Positions 50,814 to 61,211 of a DNA stretch of 64,000 nucleotides are shown piece by piece. Within the stretch, counting starts at the first letter, position 1. Each line of letters opens with the position of its first letter. A program made the translations under genes and the position numbers. Under the pieces are notes generated by a model. The model made no database searches. It was given only the letters and a program-made list of their open reading frames with translations, and was not told where the DNA came from. Source of the stretch: Rhodopseudomonas palustris (GTDB lineage: Bacteria; Pseudomonadota; Alphaproteobacteria; Rhizobiales; Xanthobacteraceae); NCBI RefSeq assembly GCF_003591005.1, contig NZ_QYYD01000007.1:1-64000 (forward strand), in the 5' to 3' direction.

Positions 50814-51256
50814 TGCCGATCCGGCCGTATCGCTGCGTCTATTGGAGCAAGAACCGGATCGATGGCGAAGCCGACGCGCTCGGCGCCGGCCTCGCGTCGA
50901 TTCTCGACTCGGCCCGCCGCAACAACAAGCTGCTCGGCGTCACCGGCGCGCTGGTATCCGATCGGGGGCTGTTCGCCCAGCTGCTGGAAGGCGAGATCCG
51001 CGCCGTGGAACGGGTGTTCGAAAACATCCAGCGCGACGAGCGCCACGGCGACATCCAGGTGCTGTCGTTCGGCCTCGCCACCGAGCGCGCGTTTCGTCCG
51101 TGGCCGATGGCCTTTCTCGGCCGCACGCCCGAGGAGCATGTCCGGTTCGCCGATCGCGACGACGAGACCGGCGCCAGCATCCGCCGGCTCGAAGCCGAGC
51201 GGCTGCGCGACATCGTCCGCGTGCTCGGCGGCGAAGGCCCGCTGCAACGCGGCTGA
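50813..51256 (+). CDS. papB: BLUF blue-light photoreceptor (PapB-like)
   Basis: 147-residue FAD-binding BLUF protein. The photoactive residues are Tyr10 (CVYWS), Asn38 (ARRNNKLLGVTG) and Gln56 (GLFAQLLEGE), with the usual 18-residue Asn-Gln spacing but about four extra residues between Tyr and Asn. A C-terminal helical extension (SIRRLEAERLRDIVRVLGG) could contact the PDE. The GTG start overlaps the upstream TAG, so it is co-translated with the EAL protein. Expected role: blue-light control of c-di-GMP and hence biofilm or motility. Confidence 0.87.
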   Translation: MPIRPYRCVYWSKNRIDGEADALGAGLASILDSARRNNKLLGVTGALVSDRGLFAQLLEGEIRAVERVFENIQRDERHGDIQVLSFGLATERAFRPWPMAFLGRTPEEHVRFADRDDETGASIRRLEAERLRDIVRVLGGEGPLQRG

Positions 51257-51259
51257 TGC

Positions 51260-51949
51260 TCACAACGCGCTGGCGGCGATGTTGACCATCAGGGCGACCA
51301 GCGCGGTGTTGAACACGAACGACGCTACGCCATGCGCGGTCGCGGTGCGGCGAATCGTCTTGTCGGTGATACCGACGTCGGATACCTGCGCGGTCATGCC
51401 GATCACGAACGAGAAGTACACGAAATCCCAATAGTCGGGCTCGGCGGAGTCGTCGCCGTTGCCCGGAAATGCCAGGCCGCCGACCTGACTGCCGCGGTAG
51501 TACTCGTGCGCGTAATGCAGCGCGAAGGTGGTATGCACCGCCGCCCAGGACAGCGCGATGGTGACGATCGCCAGCACCAGCTCGGCTTTGCCGCGATGGC
51601 CGCCGCCGAGTTCGAACACGATCGCGGCGATGCTGGCGAAGGCACCGGCGGCCGTCACCAGCAGGATCAGGAAGCGGCCGTCATCCTGCCACACCGCGTT
51701 GCGGCGGATGTAGTCGACGCCGCAGCGTGCCATCATGGCGAAGGCCAGCGTCAGATACACCACGATCGACACGTCCCAGGCGATCAGCGCCTTTGTCACC
51801 GGCCGCAGCCACGCCGGCAACAGCAATGCCGACACGACGCCGACCGCGATCGAGATGAACAGCCGCGGCCGGGAATACACCACGCGGACGGCGCGAGGCA
51901 GTTTGCGAAAGCGCAGGAGGCGGCTGTCCTCGGGCGCCGCGCGGCTCAT
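51260..51949 (-). CDS. DUF1345 membrane protein
   Basis: 229-residue protein with about five membrane helices. The DUF1345 pattern is FELGGGHRGKAELVLAIVTI followed by ALSWAAVHTTFALHYAHEYY, and PDYWDFVYFSFVIGMTAQVS before the last helices. The function is unknown. The ATG at MSRAAPEDSRLL is preferred over one 33 codons upstream. It is convergent with the BLUF gene (3-bp gap). Confidence 0.85.
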   Translation of the reverse strand: MSRAAPEDSRLLRFRKLPRAVRVVYSRPRLFISIAVGVVSALLLPAWLRPVTKALIAWDVSIVVYLTLAFAMMARCGVDYIRRNAVWQDDGRFLILLVTAAGAFASIAAIVFELGGGHRGKAELVLAIVTIALSWAAVHTTFALHYAHEYYRGSQVGGLAFPGNGDDSAEPDYWDFVYFSFVIGMTAQVSDVGITDKTIRRTATAHGVASFVFNTALVALMVNIAASAL

Positions 51950-51956
51950 CCGGCGA

Positions 51957-52883
51957 TCAGCTCTTGCGCTCGGCCACGAACCGGGCAGCAGCGCGCAGCA
52001 CGTCGCCCTTAGCCCCGAACGGCGCCAGCGCCTCGTCGGCTCGCGCAATCAGGTCGCGCACCCGCTGCTTGGCGCCGTCGACGCCGAGCTGGGTGACGAA
52101 GGTGGTCTTGCCGAGCGCGGCATCGGCGCCGGCCGGCTTGCCGAGCGCTTCGGCATCGCCTTCGACGTCGAGCAGATCGTCAGCGATCTGGAAGGCCTCG
52201 CCGAGCGCGCGGCCGTAATCGTCGAGCGCGCGATACTGATCGGCCGTCGCCTGGCCCAGGATGGCGCCGGAGATGCAGCCGTAGCGCAGCAAGGCGCCGG
52301 TTTTCATCTGCTGCAACTTTGCCACGTCGACCGGCTCGCGGTCGCCGAACCGGCCTTCGCCGGCGAGATCGAGCATCTGGCCGCCGACCATGCCGCCGAG
52401 CCCGGCGCAGCGCGCCAGCACACGGTTGAGATCGAGCCGCACCTTGGCATCGTGATGCACCTCGTCGCGGGTGATGATGTCGAACGCCAGCGTCAGCAGC
52501 GCGTCGCCGGCCAGGATCGCTGTGGCATCGTCATAGGCCTTGTGCAGCGTCGGCCGGCCGCGGCGCAGATCGGAATTGTCCATCGCGGGCAGATCGTCAT
52601 GGATCAGCGAATAGCAATGGATGCATTCCAGCGCCGCGCCGACCAGCAGCGCGCCGGCCCGGTCCACTCCGAACACCGCTGCGCTCTCCACCGCCAGAAA
52701 CGGACGCAACCGCTTGCCGCCGCCGAGCGTCGAATAGCGGATCGCCTCCATCAGCCGGCGGGGACGGGCGATCTCATCCGGCAGCAGATCATCGGACAAC
52801 AGCCGTCCGAGCAGGGCTTCGGTCTCCTCGGCGGTGGCGTCGAGCCGTTTGGCGAAATCGATCGTGGACGTGCCGGTGGCCAT
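51957..52883 (-). CDS. ispA: polyprenyl diphosphate synthase (farnesyl/geranylgeranyl type)
   Basis: 308-residue short-chain trans-prenyl synthase. The first aspartate-rich motif is DDLPAMD in SLIHDDLPAMDNSDLRRGRP, the second DDLLD in FQIADDLLDVEG. It condenses IPP with DMAPP or GPP to make C15 or C20 diphosphates for quinones, hopanoids or carotenoids. The chain length cannot be fixed from sequence. It is followed by the DUF1345 gene on the same strand. Confidence 0.88.
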   Translation of the reverse strand: MATGTSTIDFAKRLDATAEETEALLGRLLSDDLLPDEIARPRRLMEAIRYSTLGGGKRLRPFLAVESAAVFGVDRAGALLVGAALECIHCYSLIHDDLPAMDNSDLRRGRPTLHKAYDDATAILAGDALLTLAFDIITRDEVHHDAKVRLDLNRVLARCAGLGGMVGGQMLDLAGEGRFGDREPVDVAKLQQMKTGALLRYGCISGAILGQATADQYRALDDYGRALGEAFQIADDLLDVEGDAEALGKPAGADAALGKTTFVTQLGVDGAKQRVRDLIARADEALAPFGAKGDVLRAAARFVAERKS

Positions 52884-53043
52884 TCGAAAGTGCTCCAGAT
52901 AAAACTCGGCCGGACCATTTCACCATGGCGCCGGCTTCGTCAATTCGGCGGTGTGCGGGGCGGGGTTTCAGGGGAGCCGATCCGATGCCGGTCTTTAGGA
53001 TAGTGGCGGCCTCGCGTTGTGGCCGGGCCGCGGGCGCCGCCGC

Positions 53044-53724
53044 ATGAGGCGTCTGATCCGCGCGGTTTTCTTGGTGCTGCTGCTGCTGCTCGTGGCGCCC
53101 TATGTACTGGCGCTGATGTACAGCGCCGGCCATCCGGTCTCCACCCTCATGATCTGGCGCAGCCTGACCGGCGCGGCCGTGACGCGCGACTGGATCGATA
53201 TCGAGCGGATTTCGCCGGCGCTGCCGCGCAGCGTCGTCGCCTCCGAGGATGCCAAATTCTGCAGCCATCACGGCATCGACTGGGATTCGGTGCGTGACGT
53301 GATCGACGACATGCAGGACGGCGAAGCGACCCGCGGCGGCTCGACCATCACCCAGCAGGTCGCCAAGAACCTGTTCCTATGGCCGGGCCGCAGCGTGGTT
53401 CGCAAGGCGCTGGAGTTTCCGCTGGCGTTATGGATCGACTTCGTGCTGTCCAAGCAGCGCATCCTCGAACTGTATCTGAACATCGCCGAATGGGGTCCCG
53501 ACGGCCAATTCGGTGCCGAAGCGGGCGCCGAATATGCGTTCGGCGGCTCGGCAGCCCGCCTCACTGCGCAGGAGGCGGCGCTGATGGCAGCGATCCTGCC
53601 CAATCCGCGGATCCGCAGCGCCAAAAAGCCCGGACCCGGCGTGCGCCGGTTGGCCGCGACCTACGTGGCGCGGGCCCGGTCCGCCGAACTGCAGGCGTGC
53701 TGGCGTGAAAATAGCGGAGCCTGA
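53044..53724 (+). CDS. mtgA: monofunctional peptidoglycan glycosyltransferase
   Basis: 226-residue biosynthetic transglycosylase of the GT51 family. An N-terminal membrane anchor ([20 protein letters not shown]) precedes the catalytic domain with [17 protein letters not shown] (catalytic Glu), [16 protein letters not shown] and [20 protein letters not shown]. It polymerises lipid II in the periplasm. Length and motifs are normal for MtgA. Confidence 0.94.
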
Positions 53725-53861
53725 GGCGATTTAGGCCGCGCGGTGGTCTAGCCATTCTCCACAGCTTCCGTTATAAGCCCGGCCTTAGCTTTCCGCCTGC
53801 GCGCGAGTGCCGGGCCGTCCCGCCGTGGACGACGACATCAATCCCGTCAAGGATCAACGAT

Positions 53862-54044
53862 ATGGCCGTTCCGAGAAGAAAAACTTCGCCCTCGCGGCGT
53901 GGCATGCGCCGGTCGGCGGACGCGCTCAAGCGCCCGACCTACGCGGAAGACAAGGATTCCGGCGAACTGCGCCGCCCGCATCATCTCGACCTCAAGACCG
54001 GGATGTACAAGGGCCGCCAGGTCATCAAGAAGAAGGACGCCTGA
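53862..54044 (+). CDS. rpmF: 50S ribosomal protein L32
   Basis: 60-residue bL32. [20 protein letters not shown] and [20 protein letters not shown] are the family pattern, ending in a Lys-rich tail. It lacks the four zinc cysteines, as is common in alphaproteobacteria. It is a single gene after mtgA. Confidence 0.96.
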
Positions 54045-54061
54045 GCCGCGCTCAGGTGTGA

Positions 54062-54090
54062 TCGGCGCGGCCCCGCCGCGCCGACTTTCC
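54062..54090 (+). terminator. hairpin after rpmF
   Basis: TCGGCGCGG and CCGCGCCGA arms with a small loop, followed by CTTTCC. The T-tract is weak. The rest of the 246-bp gap to the next gene holds nothing else I can name. Confidence 0.5.
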
Positions 54091-54290
54091 GGGCCTGCCG
54101 ACCAGATCGCTCGATGGCGATGCTGATCCGGCGGATGCGATCGCGGGGTTGCGTGGCCCGACCGGGTGCGACTCTCTGATGATCGCTGCCGACGCCCGAA
54201 TCTGCTCCAACTGTTGCGTTAGAGAGTAGCTCGCGGCCACCCGAACGGGCGCGCCTCGGTAATGGTCTTTCTGAACAACAGGCTTTGCGG

Positions 54291-54938
54291 ATGTCGATCA
54301 TCGGTTTCCCGCTGCTGCTGATCCCGATCGCGATCTGCAACATCGTCATCTTCATGATGCCCGGCGTCGGTTTCGACGCGGTGCTGGCGCGTGTGCCGCT
54401 GCCCTCGGGCGCGGTGTGGACGATCAGCGGCGGCGACATGCTGGTCGCGTTCGGCGTGCTGTTGCTGCTCTTCGAAGTGATCAAGGCCGGCCGGCCCGGC
54501 GCCAGATATCTCACCGATCACCTGCTGTCGCTGCTGGTTCTGGCCGGCACCGTGGCCGAGTTCGTGATGCTGCCGCAGTTCGCCAACGCCACGGTGTTTC
54601 TGCTGGCGACGCTGATGCTGGTGGATTTCATCGCCGGCATTGCGCTGCGCCGCCGGCCGCAGCCACGTGCCGCGCGGCGAGCAGCGGTCATCTCGATCGA
54701 ACCGGACGCCGCTTCGGCGGGACCGACTCCCGCTGTCGCCCTCCCCCCCGAACCGGTCAGCCCTTCAGGATCACCTCAAACACCGGTGTCGGCGGCTTCC
54801 ACGTCGGCGGCTTCGATCGCCGAGGCTGTCCTGCTTGACCGCCCCGAACCGGTCGCGACGCCCGCCGGCTCCGCAAAAATGCCTTCGCCGACACTGCAGC
54901 CGGTCGGCGATTCTACCGGCGCTCAGCCGCCCCGCTGA
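54291..54938 (+). CDS. membrane protein of unknown function with Pro/Ala-rich tail
   Basis: 215 residues: four hydrophobic helices in the first 130 (MSIIGFPLLLIPIAICNIVI and WTISGGDMLVAFGVLLLLFE among them), then a Ser/Pro/Ala-rich low-complexity cytosolic or periplasmic tail. I recognise no domain. Similar N-terminal membrane regions are frequent in Rhizobiales. A TTG two codons earlier is possible. Confidence 0.7.
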   Translation: MSIIGFPLLLIPIAICNIVIFMMPGVGFDAVLARVPLPSGAVWTISGGDMLVAFGVLLLLFEVIKAGRPGARYLTDHLLSLLVLAGTVAEFVMLPQFANATVFLLATLMLVDFIAGIALRRRPQPRAARRAAVISIEPDAASAGPTPAVALPPEPVSPSGSPQTPVSAASTSAASIAEAVLLDRPEPVATPAGSAKMPSPTLQPVGDSTGAQPPR

Positions 54939-54959
54939 AAATCCAACTTCGTTGTAAGA

Positions 54960-55253
54960 TTAGGACATCCGGCGGGTGCGCCCGGTGGCGCAAACCAGAG
55001 CCGTTCGATAGGCCGCCGTGGCCTGGTCCGGCTCGGCGCCAAACAGGCCTCGGGTCTGCTGATAGCCGCCTTCGATGGCCATCAATTGTGCGATGAAATT
55101 TGCCGAGGGCCGCACCGGCCGGTCGGTGTAGCGCGTCCGAGATTGCGCCGGCGTCGCCGGCACTGGCATGGGCTCGATCAACTCGGCTTCGACGGCCTCG
55201 GCCGGTGGGAAGCCGCGAGTGTCGTCATCCTGCTCGATCCGGATGCCTGCCAT
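54960..55253 (-). CDS. conserved hypothetical protein
   Basis: 97 residues, probably cytosolic. The first half is acidic and Pro-rich (EAELIEPMPVPATPAQSRTR); the second half is ordered (PSANFIAQLMAIEGGYQQTR, YRTALVCATGRTRRMS). No known domain is recognised. Codon use and GC look like the neighbours. Adjacent to it, 55254-55460 has no gene. Confidence 0.65.
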   Translation of the reverse strand: MAGIRIEQDDDTRGFPPAEAVEAELIEPMPVPATPAQSRTRYTDRPVRPSANFIAQLMAIEGGYQQTRGLFGAEPDQATAAYRTALVCATGRTRRMS

Positions 55254-55460
55254 CGTTGTTCAACCTGCACCGCTTCGGGACACTTGCCTCTCAACAAGAA
55301 GAGCTTCGCAAGTAGTATGCCCGATGGCCTCGTTCCGTTCCCTGGCCCAGGCCGAATTAGGTTTCCAGATTGTTAACGAACTCGGCCTAGCCTGAATAGT
55401 CTGGGGTAATCTATTCTGCGGTGGAGAGTTGATCTGGTCCCGTCCCGAAACGAGGCAGCT

Positions 55461-57206
55461 GTGTCAGCCGCGGATTCCATGTTCGACCAGAAGGCGGCGT
55501 CGGCAATTCGCCCGGAGCCATCCCGGATCCTGTCGGCGCTGGGGCAGGCTGCTTTCGTGTGGAATCTGGCCACCGACGCGCTGGCTTGGACCGACCGCGC
55601 GTCGGATCTGTTTCAGGACATCCCCGCCGATATCCTCGCGACCGGCAGCAGTTTCGCCACGCTGATCGAACCGTCGCGCACCATCCGCGCCGACGCCTTG
55701 CTGAACACCTTCGCTGCGGCGGGGAGCCGCTGCGTGCCGTACCGGATCGAGTACGGGGTGAGGGCCACAACGTCAGCGCCGATCACCTGGATTGAGGAAA
55801 GCGGCTGCTGGTACCCCGGTCCGGACGGACGCCCGGCCCGGGTCGAGGGTCTGGTCCGCATCAATAACGAACGTCACGCCCGCGACGAGCAACTGCTCAG
55901 GCTTTCACAGCACGATCCGCTGACCGGCGAACTCAACCGCACCCATTTGGTGGCGGCGCTTGCCGAAGCGATCGAGGAGGCGTCGCGCTTCCGCAACGGG
56001 CTGTGCTTCATGCTGATCGGCCTCGATCATTTGGCGCGGATCAACGATTCGTTCGGCTTCGACGTGGCCGACGAAGTGATCGCCACCATCGCGCAGCGAA
56101 TCCGCGCACGGTTGCGTGCCGGCGATCAGTTCGGTCGCTTTTCCGGTAACAAGTTCGGACTGATCCTGAAGAACTGCACGGCGGACGATGCACAGGTCGC
56201 GGCCGAGCGTTTCCTCGCCGCGGCGCGCGACGAGATCGTGCCGACTCGCTCCGGCCCGGTGTCGGTGACGACGTCGATCGGCGGGGTGATCTCGCCACGC
56301 CATGCCCGCACCGCCGACGAAGCGATCAACCGCGCCCAGGAGGCGTTGTCCGCCGCCAAGCACCGCCGCAGCGGCACGCTGTCGATGTGGCGGCCGAACG
56401 TCGAGCGCGACGCCCAGCGCCGGGTCAACATCCGCGTCACCGACGAAATCGTCACCGCGCTCAACGAGCGCCGGATCGTGCTGGCCTACGAGCCCGTGGT
56501 CGATGCCGTGACCCGGGGGCCGGCTTTCCACGAATGCCTGGTCCGAATGATGCAGCACGATGGGCAGATGCTACTGGCGCCCGACATCGTGCCGGTGGCC
56601 GAGCGGCTCGGGCTGATCCGGCTGGTGGACCATCGCGTTCTTGAACTGGTGGTGGCCGAACTCGCCGCCGCGCCGCAGGCCACGTTGAGCCTGAACATTT
56701 CGCCCGACACCACGATGGACGCCGACTGGTGGGCCGGCATCGAGTCGCTGATACTGGCGCACCCCGGCGTCGCCGACCGGCTGATCGTCGAGATTACCGA
56801 GACTGTCGCGATCCAGGACATCAACGAGGTGCGGGGCTTCGTCACCCGGTTGAAGAAAGTCGGTGCCAGGATCGCGATCGATGATTTCGGCGCCGGCTAC
56901 ACCTCGTTCCGCAATTTGCGGAATCTCGGTGTCGACATCGTCAAGATCGACGGCGCCTTCGTGCAGAACATCTCCCGCTCCGCCGACGACCGCGCCTTTG
57001 TGCAGACGCTGATCGATCTGGCCCGCCGCCTCGGCATCAAGACGGTGGCCGAGTGGGTGCAGGACGACGAGTCCGCGCAACTACTCCGCGATTGGGGCTG
57101 CGACTACATCCAAGGCCGACTGATCGGTCTCGCCTCGGCGCACCGGCCATGGCACAGGCCGGACACGGCGGAGACCGCCGCGATCCGGGAGCGTGCCGCG
57201 AATTAG
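55461..57206 (+). CDS. GGDEF-EAL domain protein, GGDEF degenerate
   Basis: 581-residue two-domain c-di-GMP protein. The first 130 residues form a PAS-like region, then a GGDEF domain with SGNKF in place of GGDEF, so it should not make c-di-GMP. The EAL domain keeps the ExLxR equivalent (FHECLVRM), SLNISPDTT, EITETVAI, IDDFGAGYTS, VKIDGAF and CDYIQGRL, with EWVQ replacing EGVE. PDE activity is possible; alternatively it is an allosteric receptor. The GTG start is supported by GAGG eight bases upstream. It is convergent with phaR. Confidence 0.85.
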   Translation: MSAADSMFDQKAASAIRPEPSRILSALGQAAFVWNLATDALAWTDRASDLFQDIPADILATGSSFATLIEPSRTIRADALLNTFAAAGSRCVPYRIEYGVRATTSAPITWIEESGCWYPGPDGRPARVEGLVRINNERHARDEQLLRLSQHDPLTGELNRTHLVAALAEAIEEASRFRNGLCFMLIGLDHLARINDSFGFDVADEVIATIAQRIRARLRAGDQFGRFSGNKFGLILKNCTADDAQVAAERFLAAARDEIVPTRSGPVSVTTSIGGVISPRHARTADEAINRAQEALSAAKHRRSGTLSMWRPNVERDAQRRVNIRVTDEIVTALNERRIVLAYEPVVDAVTRGPAFHECLVRMMQHDGQMLLAPDIVPVAERLGLIRLVDHRVLELVVAELAAAPQATLSLNISPDTTMDADWWAGIESLILAHPGVADRLIVEITETVAIQDINEVRGFVTRLKKVGARIAIDDFGAGYTSFRNLRNLGVDIVKIDGAFVQNISRSADDRAFVQTLIDLARRLGIKTVAEWVQDDESAQLLRDWGCDYIQGRLIGLASAHRPWHRPDTAETAAIRERAAN

Positions 57207-57800
57207 CTACCCATCCTTCTTGGGCTGTTCGATCGACATGCGGTCGAGCCGCTCCTGCATGTCCTTCATCTGCCGACGCAGATCGTCGATATTGTCGGCT
57301 TCGCGCGCCGGCTCGGCTGGCGTGGCTTCGCCCTCGACCTCGTGACCCGTCTTGCGCGGGACGAACATCGAGAAGGTCTGCTGAAACAGCTCCATGTTGC
57401 GGCGGACCGTTTCCTCGAGCGGCGCAAACGGCGTCATGCTCAAGGTCGAGCTCATCTGCTTGCGAAACTTCTCCTGCTCGCGGGTCAGTGAATCGATCGA
57501 TTGCTCGAGATATTTGGGCACTACCATCTGCATGCTGTCGCCATAGAAGCGGATCAGCTGGCGCAGAAAGGTCGTCGGCAACAGGTTCTGTCCCGCCTTG
57601 TTTTCCTGTTCGAAAATGATCTGGGCGAGCACCGAACGGGTGATGTCGTCGCCGGTCTTGGCGTCGTAGACGAGGAAGTCTTCGCCGTCTTTGACCATCG
57701 ACGCGAGGTCTTCGAGGGTCACGTAGGTACTGGTGCCGGTGTTGTAGAGCCGCCGGTTCGCGTATTTTTTGATTGTGGTTGGTTGGTCTGATTTCGCCAT
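57207..57800 (-). CDS. phaR: polyhydroxyalkanoate synthesis repressor PhaR
   Basis: 197-residue regulator that senses PHB granules and represses phasin and PHB genes. The N-terminal PHB/DNA-binding domain begins TTIKKYANRRLYNTGTSTYV, followed by the PHA accumulation regulatory half (NLLPTTFLRQLIRFYGDSMQ). The tail holds a Glu/Arg-rich helix (LRRQMKDMQERLDRMS). The ATG at MAKSDQPTT is used; longer in-frame starts are unconserved. It is divergent from phaA with a 292-bp gap that probably holds both promoters. Confidence 0.93.
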   Translation of the reverse strand: MAKSDQPTTIKKYANRRLYNTGTSTYVTLEDLASMVKDGEDFLVYDAKTGDDITRSVLAQIIFEQENKAGQNLLPTTFLRQLIRFYGDSMQMVVPKYLEQSIDSLTREQEKFRKQMSSTLSMTPFAPLEETVRRNMELFQQTFSMFVPRKTGHEVEGEATPAEPAREADNIDDLRRQMKDMQERLDRMSIEQPKKDG

Positions 57801-57993
57801 GGCACCCACACGCATGGAGGAAAGGAACCCGCCGCTCCCTGACGACGGGGCAGAGACGCAATGCAATAAAGTAAGCACTTCCAATGCGTTTCGGCTACAG
57901 TTTTGTGCGACAAGGCGAAACGGCGGGCACAGGGTGCCTTGAACCGCGGCGACGGCGTGACTTTATGAGCAGGAAAGCCACGTCCGCGATTGA

Positions 57994-59277
<1,284 letters not shown>

Positions 59278-59350
59278 GGCATCATCACGCCGCTGCTGCG
59301 GCATGATGATGCAGTACGCGTAGCAAGGTGCAGTGCATCAACGAATGTTC

Positions 59351-59379
59351 AAACGCCCGGCAGATTGCCGGGCGTTTTT
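59351..59379 (+). terminator. intrinsic terminator after phaA
   Basis: AAACGCCCGGCA and TGCCGGGCGTTTTT with a three-base loop, 73 bp past the phaA stop and 87 bp before phaB. Confidence 0.92.
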
Positions 59380-59465
59380 GCTTGATGTTCGATCGACGTG
59401 CGGATTTTATTCGAGGCGACACAATCGAAATCTACAAAGAATGAGCATTGCGGAGGGAATTAGAA

Positions 59466-60191
59466 ATGGCGCGTGTGGCGTTGGTAACTGGGGGAACGCG
59501 CGGGATCGGTGCGGCGATCAGCAAGGCACTCAAGGCTGCAGGTCATGGCGTCGCCGCGACGTATGCGGGCAATGATTCGGCGGCGGCGCGCTTCAGGGAT
59601 GAAACTGGTATTCCAGTATACAAGTGGGACGTGAGCTCGTTCGATGCGTGCGCGGCAGGCGTGAAGCAGGTCGAAGCCGATCTCGGGCCGGTCGACATTC
59701 TGATCAACAATGCCGGCATCACGCGCGACACCGCGTTTCACAAGATGACGCTCGAGCAGTGGAATGCGGTGATCAACACCAATCTCGGTTCGCTGTTCAA
59801 CATGACCCGGCAGGTGATCGAAGGCATGCGGGCGCGCAAGTTCGGCCGCATCGTCAACATCTCGTCGATCAACGGCCAGAAGGGTCAATTCGGCCAGGTC
59901 AACTACTCGGCGGCGAAAGCCGGCGACATCGGCTTCACCAAAGCGCTGGCGCTGGAGAATGCGCGCGGCGGCATCACGGTGAACGCGATCTGCCCGGGCT
60001 ACATCAATACCGAGATGGTGCAGGCGGTGCCGAAGGATGTGCTGGAAAAGGCAATCCTGCCGCTGATCCCGTGCAATCGGCTCGGCGAAGCCGACGAGAT
60101 CGCCCGCGCGGTGGTGTTCCTCGCCGGCGAGGACGCCGGCTTCATCACCGGCTCGACGCTGACCATCAATGGCGGCCAGTACATGACGTGA
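59466..60191 (+). CDS. phaB: acetoacetyl-CoA reductase
   Basis: 241-residue NADPH-dependent short-chain dehydrogenase that reduces acetoacetyl-CoA to (R)-3-hydroxybutyryl-CoA, the PHB monomer. TGGTRGIG (residues 8-15) binds the cofactor, NNAG is present, and Ser/Tyr/Lys lie in ISSINGQKGQFGQVNYSAAK. The end PGYINTEM and TGSTLTINGGQYMT are PhaB-like. AGGGAATTAG precedes the ATG. It has its own 5' gap after the phaA terminator. Confidence 0.94.
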   Translation: MARVALVTGGTRGIGAAISKALKAAGHGVAATYAGNDSAAARFRDETGIPVYKWDVSSFDACAAGVKQVEADLGPVDILINNAGITRDTAFHKMTLEQWNAVINTNLGSLFNMTRQVIEGMRARKFGRIVNISSINGQKGQFGQVNYSAAKAGDIGFTKALALENARGGITVNAICPGYINTEMVQAVPKDVLEKAILPLIPCNRLGEADEIARAVVFLAGEDAGFITGSTLTINGGQYMT

Positions 60192-60216
60192 GACGCGCGC
60201 CTCGTCGAATCCTGGA

Positions 60217-60246
60217 GGGCGGACCGGCGATCGGTCCGCCCTCGCC
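60217..60246 (+). terminator. hairpin after phaB
   Basis: Stem AGGGCGGACCG/CGGTCCGCCCT with a 5-base loop, followed by CGCCTTTTC. It lies between phaB and the EamA gene. Confidence 0.6.
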
Positions 60247-60274
60247 TTTTCAACCGCCAGCCAGCGAATCGACG

Positions 60275-61141
60275 ATGACCCCGCGGACCGCAACGCTGAT
60301 CGGGCTCTCCGCCATCCTGATGTGGTCGCTGCTCGCGGTACTCACGGTAGGCACCGGAACGATCCCGCCGTTTCAGCTGGCGGCGATGACCTTCGCGATC
60401 GGCGCGCTGGCGGCCGGAACGGGGTGGATCTTGCGCCCCGGAGCGCTCCGGGCGCTTCGGCAGCCGCCCATGGTCTGGGCGGTCGGTGTCGGCGGCCTGT
60501 TCGGCTACCATGCGCTGTATTTCGTCGCGCTGCGCCTTGCCCCGCCGGCCGAGGCCGGACTGCTGAACTATCTGTGGCCCTTGCTGATCGTGCTGTTCTC
60601 CTCGGCGCTGCCGGGCGAGCGGCTGAAGCTGCACCATATTGCCGGAGCACTGCTCGGGCTGGCCGGCACGGCGCTGCTGCTCGGCGGCGGCGCGGGGCTT
60701 GACCCAGCGCATTGGCCTGGGCTGGCAGCGGCCTTTGTGGCGGCCTTCGTCTGGGCGACCTATTCGGTGCTGTCGCGGCAGCTGAAAGCTGTGCCGACCG
60801 ATGCGGTGGCGGGCTTTTGCCTGGCGACCGCGGTGCTCGCCGCATTGGTGCACGCCGCCATCGAAACCACGGCATGGCCGCAGAGCGCGGCGCAATGGCT
60901 GGCGATCCTAGCGCTCGGGATCGGTCCGGTGGGGGCGGCGTTCTACGCCTGGGATATCGGCATGAAGCGCGGTGACATCCGGGTGCTCGGCGCGGCCAGC
61001 TACGCGACGCCATTGCTGTCGACGACGTTTCTGATACTCGCCGGCTACGCTAACTCCACCGCCACGCTCGCGCTCGCCGCGCTGCTGATCGCCGGCGGCG
61101 GCCTGCTTGCCGCCAAGGATATGTTGATCCGCCGCGGATGA
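60275..61141 (+). CDS. EamA/DMT-family transporter
   Basis: 288-residue ten-helix inner-membrane exporter of the DMT superfamily. The first half begins ATLIGLSAILMWSLLAVLTV, the second AAAFVAAFVWATYSVLSRQL, with the YtfF-like ILAGYANSTATLALAALLIA near the end. The substrate is unknown; an aromatic amino-acid exporter is one possibility. It is terminated by a hairpin at 61159. Confidence 0.85.
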   Translation: MTPRTATLIGLSAILMWSLLAVLTVGTGTIPPFQLAAMTFAIGALAAGTGWILRPGALRALRQPPMVWAVGVGGLFGYHALYFVALRLAPPAEAGLLNYLWPLLIVLFSSALPGERLKLHHIAGALLGLAGTALLLGGGAGLDPAHWPGLAAAFVAAFVWATYSVLSRQLKAVPTDAVAGFCLATAVLAALVHAAIETTAWPQSAAQWLAILALGIGPVGAAFYAWDIGMKRGDIRVLGAASYATPLLSTTFLILAGYANSTATLALAALLIAGGGLLAAKDMLIRRG

Positions 61142-61158
61142 ACGCTTCGGACACGAGA

Positions 61159-61192
61159 ACGCGGAGCAGCGGGCCTCGCCTGCTGCTCCGCG
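61159..61192 (+). terminator. hairpin after the EamA gene
   Basis: ACGCGGAGCAGC and GCTGCTCCGCGT arms with a 10-base centre, followed by CTCTCCT. The T-tract is weak, but the position right after the stop fits transcript ending. Confidence 0.55.
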
Positions 61193-61211
61193 TCTCTCCT
61201 GCGACCTGCGA

